In this document: one piece after another, positions 62,414 to 64,000 of the stretch | How the letters are laid out: each line of letters begins with the position of its first letter | Numbering within the stretch: position 1 is the stretch's first letter | NCBI RefSeq assembly: GCF_001625215.2 | Contig: NC_030381.2 | Location: 54,485,214 to 54,549,213, forward strand | DNA: 64,000 nucleotides | DNA from: Daucus carota subsp. sativus | Taxonomy: Eukaryota; Streptophyta; Magnoliopsida; Apiales; Apiaceae | Reading direction: 5' to 3' | Position numbers and translations under genes: made by a program | Notes under the pieces: model-generated | Seen by the model: only the letters and a program-made list of their open reading frames with translations | The model's database searches: none | Told to the model about the DNA's origin: nothing

Positions 62414-63276
62414 GACATCATTAGTCTAAGGCCGATATTGATACCCACATAAATATTTGTCTAAACGATTAGCCTAACATATAACTATAACTCTATAAGT
62501 TATACCATTTGATCATAGTTTCAAAGCACAACATTGTGTTCCCCAGTACAAATTACATTATACATTTTATAAAATTGTTAGATAACTTAAAATTATATTC
62601 TATTGGCTAGAAGAAAATTATTCTATTGGCTAGAATGGAAAAAAAGAAAAAAGAAAAAGCATAAAATTATAATAAATGCATACTTGAACGAGATTGTACA
62701 GGTTTTCCTGATCCTCCTCATGAAAAGCAATCCTTTCATGAGGATTGCGAGTATGTTCGGCTGAAACAAGTTTCCTTTTCTTGGACTGAGCTCCAAGAAA
62801 ACCTCCCGAAACAAATCCAGATTTGTAGCCCCACCAGTCTACCGGCATTTCCTTTGGCACATTAACTGATTCAAAATAATGAGAGCCTGTCACTTTACTG
62901 ACAACACAAAACAGCAAAATAACAGAAGGCCCTCAAGGTATGTTATAATTCAATTAACTGAAATGATATAAAGCGAATGTAGTTAGGTAATCTGTAAACT
63001 CATAATATATCACGAAAAATAATTTACTTTTGGTATAGACGTTCATATATGCATATAGCCTGTATAGCTCAAAATTACTTAAATGATAAACTAGTAGGGA
63101 ACTTTGGAATTTAAGAATCTAAGGAAGTTTTTGCAATATCTATACTAAAATCTGAGAGGGGAAAGTTTATATGATTTAGATATACCTTCAGCAACTAAAA
63201 CATCACTTTCCAATTGTTCTACAGTCTCCAATCGTCTATCCTGATCACTCGCAGAAGACTCCTCCGATTTTTTAAC
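60882..63276 (-). CDS. G-patch (D111) domain protein, C-terminal part
   Basis: Five exons are visible (63276-63186, 62886-62684, 61441-61208, 61130-61014, 60935-60882), all in consistent phase; the gene continues beyond the right edge. The fragment contains VDWWGYKSGFVSGGFLGAQ, EEDQENLYNLVQ, NKATTGKQGLGIKDRPRKIA, an acidic run (DDSDDDVDDDSPADSS), a basic LKKLCRQLLRK, and VPGESLKLKQLKVLIEQQ to a basic end. This matches the C-terminal two-thirds of plant D111/G-patch proteins related to animal GPATCH4, nucleolar proteins that stimulate DEAH helicases in ribosome or RNA processing; the plant role is inferred. The G-patch itself should be in upstream exons outside the window. Intron 2 holds a long AT microsatellite. 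Confidence 0.85.
62353..62410. repeat. (AT)n microsatellite
   Basis: About 29 AT units in an intron of the G-patch gene. Confidence 0.95.
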
Positions 63277-64000
63277 CTGCATGATAAGTATTTAGATGAG
63301 TTACAACCATTGAAGTGATTAAAAAAAAAAGAATCTGGAACAAAAACTGAATCAGGAAATATTTCCAAATAAGTCCTAATATCTGACAAAGACGGTCCTC
63401 CAGTGTCTAGCTTTCCTCTAGTGTAACTACATCGTATTAGCAGAAGATCTCACCCTAATAATACACCAAACACATGCCTCTACTGAGGATGCAACATTCA
63501 CTATCAAATAAATACAATACAAGAATGGGGATAAATATAATTTCTACTGCGAGCAACCATAACACGCATTCATGAAAGTGGGCAAACATTAAGAGTTGAT
63601 ATATCACTTATTCCTTTATTGGTTGGAACACTTAGGGTAGTTATTCTTTAGTACAATCAGCAATGTAAATTGGATTCAGTTACTGTATCGCATGAAACAG
63701 GAGTCATAGTTCAGGTTTCTACACCAAATTTTTAATTGAGGAGATAATACAGGTTTGCAAACAAGAAAATGTTAATACTGTGCATCACTGCATCTGGTCA
63801 TTGAGCAAAAGTACAAGACTGCATTTCATGCAGATGATCAGGAAAACCTTTACAAACTTGTACACTTCTCATGATAGGTAAAAACTACTATGTCACACAA
63901 GCATAGTGGAACATTGTAAATAGTCGCATCAGTAGCTATCTAAGCATGGTGAATCATGCATACTGAAATATGTATGAGACAGAAAATATGCCAAAAGCTA
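63277..64000. other. Upstream intron of the G-patch gene
   Basis: No further exon of the minus-strand gene is recognisable before the right edge. The exon starting at 63276 has a good acceptor, so this is intronic or holds an exon too short or diverged for me to see. It contains an inverted fragment of the gene's own exon at 63824-63862. Confidence 0.5.
63824..63862 (+). pseudogene. Inverted fragment of the G-patch gene's own exon
   Basis: The plus strand reads FHADDQENLYKLV, against FHEEDQENLYNLV in the minus-strand exon at 62684-62886. The 39 bases differ at about 7 positions. The fragment is opposite in orientation to its parent and has no splice or coding context of its own. Confidence 0.55.

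Overview
The window is nuclear DNA of a flowering plant, most likely a eudicot. The evidence is AT-rich intergenic DNA full of short TIR elements (Stowaway-, hAT- and Mutator-like) and Helitrons, multi-exon genes with GT-AG introns, and plant-specific families (WRKY, oleosin, PIAL, IDM1-like, DAD1-like lipase). I cannot fix the species from sequence alone; an asterid such as an Apiales member is a guess. All exon borders below were derived by hand. In every complete gene the exon lengths add up to one open reading frame with consistent splice phases.

Layout, left to right: the 5' part of a plastid DAD1-like phospholipase A1 (minus, cut by the left edge); about 6.9 kb of AT-rich DNA with MITEs; an IDM1-like PHD/acetyltransferase gene (minus) with an odd tandem-repeat tail; a long AAMP-type WD40 gene (minus) whose introns hold several transposons; a mitochondrial enoyl-CoA hydratase gene (plus); an intronless oleosin (plus) with a MITE in its promoter; a UCH3-type deubiquitinase (minus); a gene-poor stretch; a secreted GH5 glycosidase (plus); a plastid-DNA insertion next to a 27-base C run and a broken LEA_2 fragment; an intact LEA_2/NDR1-like gene (minus); a Helitron just upstream of a 17-exon SUMO-ligase gene (plus); a 641-bp near-palindrome; a group IIe WRKY gene (minus); and the 3' part of a G-patch protein gene (minus, cut by the right edge).

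The strongest candidate for something new is the SUMO-ligase gene at 41966-52392. Its first 16 exons encode a PIAL-type SP-RING SUMO ligase. A strong splice donor and acceptor join them in frame to a last exon encoding an AP2/ERF-like domain. That domain has no in-frame ATG ahead of it, so it can hardly be a separate gene. It has also lost the three tryptophans of the DNA-contacting sheet. The IDM1-like gene ends in an expanded 54-bp coding minisatellite, a second unusual protein architecture.

The genes do not form a pathway. The window does hold two probable epigenetic regulators (IDM1-like, PIAL-like), seed lipid storage (oleosin), lipid or amino-acid catabolism (enoyl-CoA hydratase), ubiquitin and SUMO handling (UCH3, PIAL) and stress or defence genes (WRKY, LEA_2, DAD1-like).
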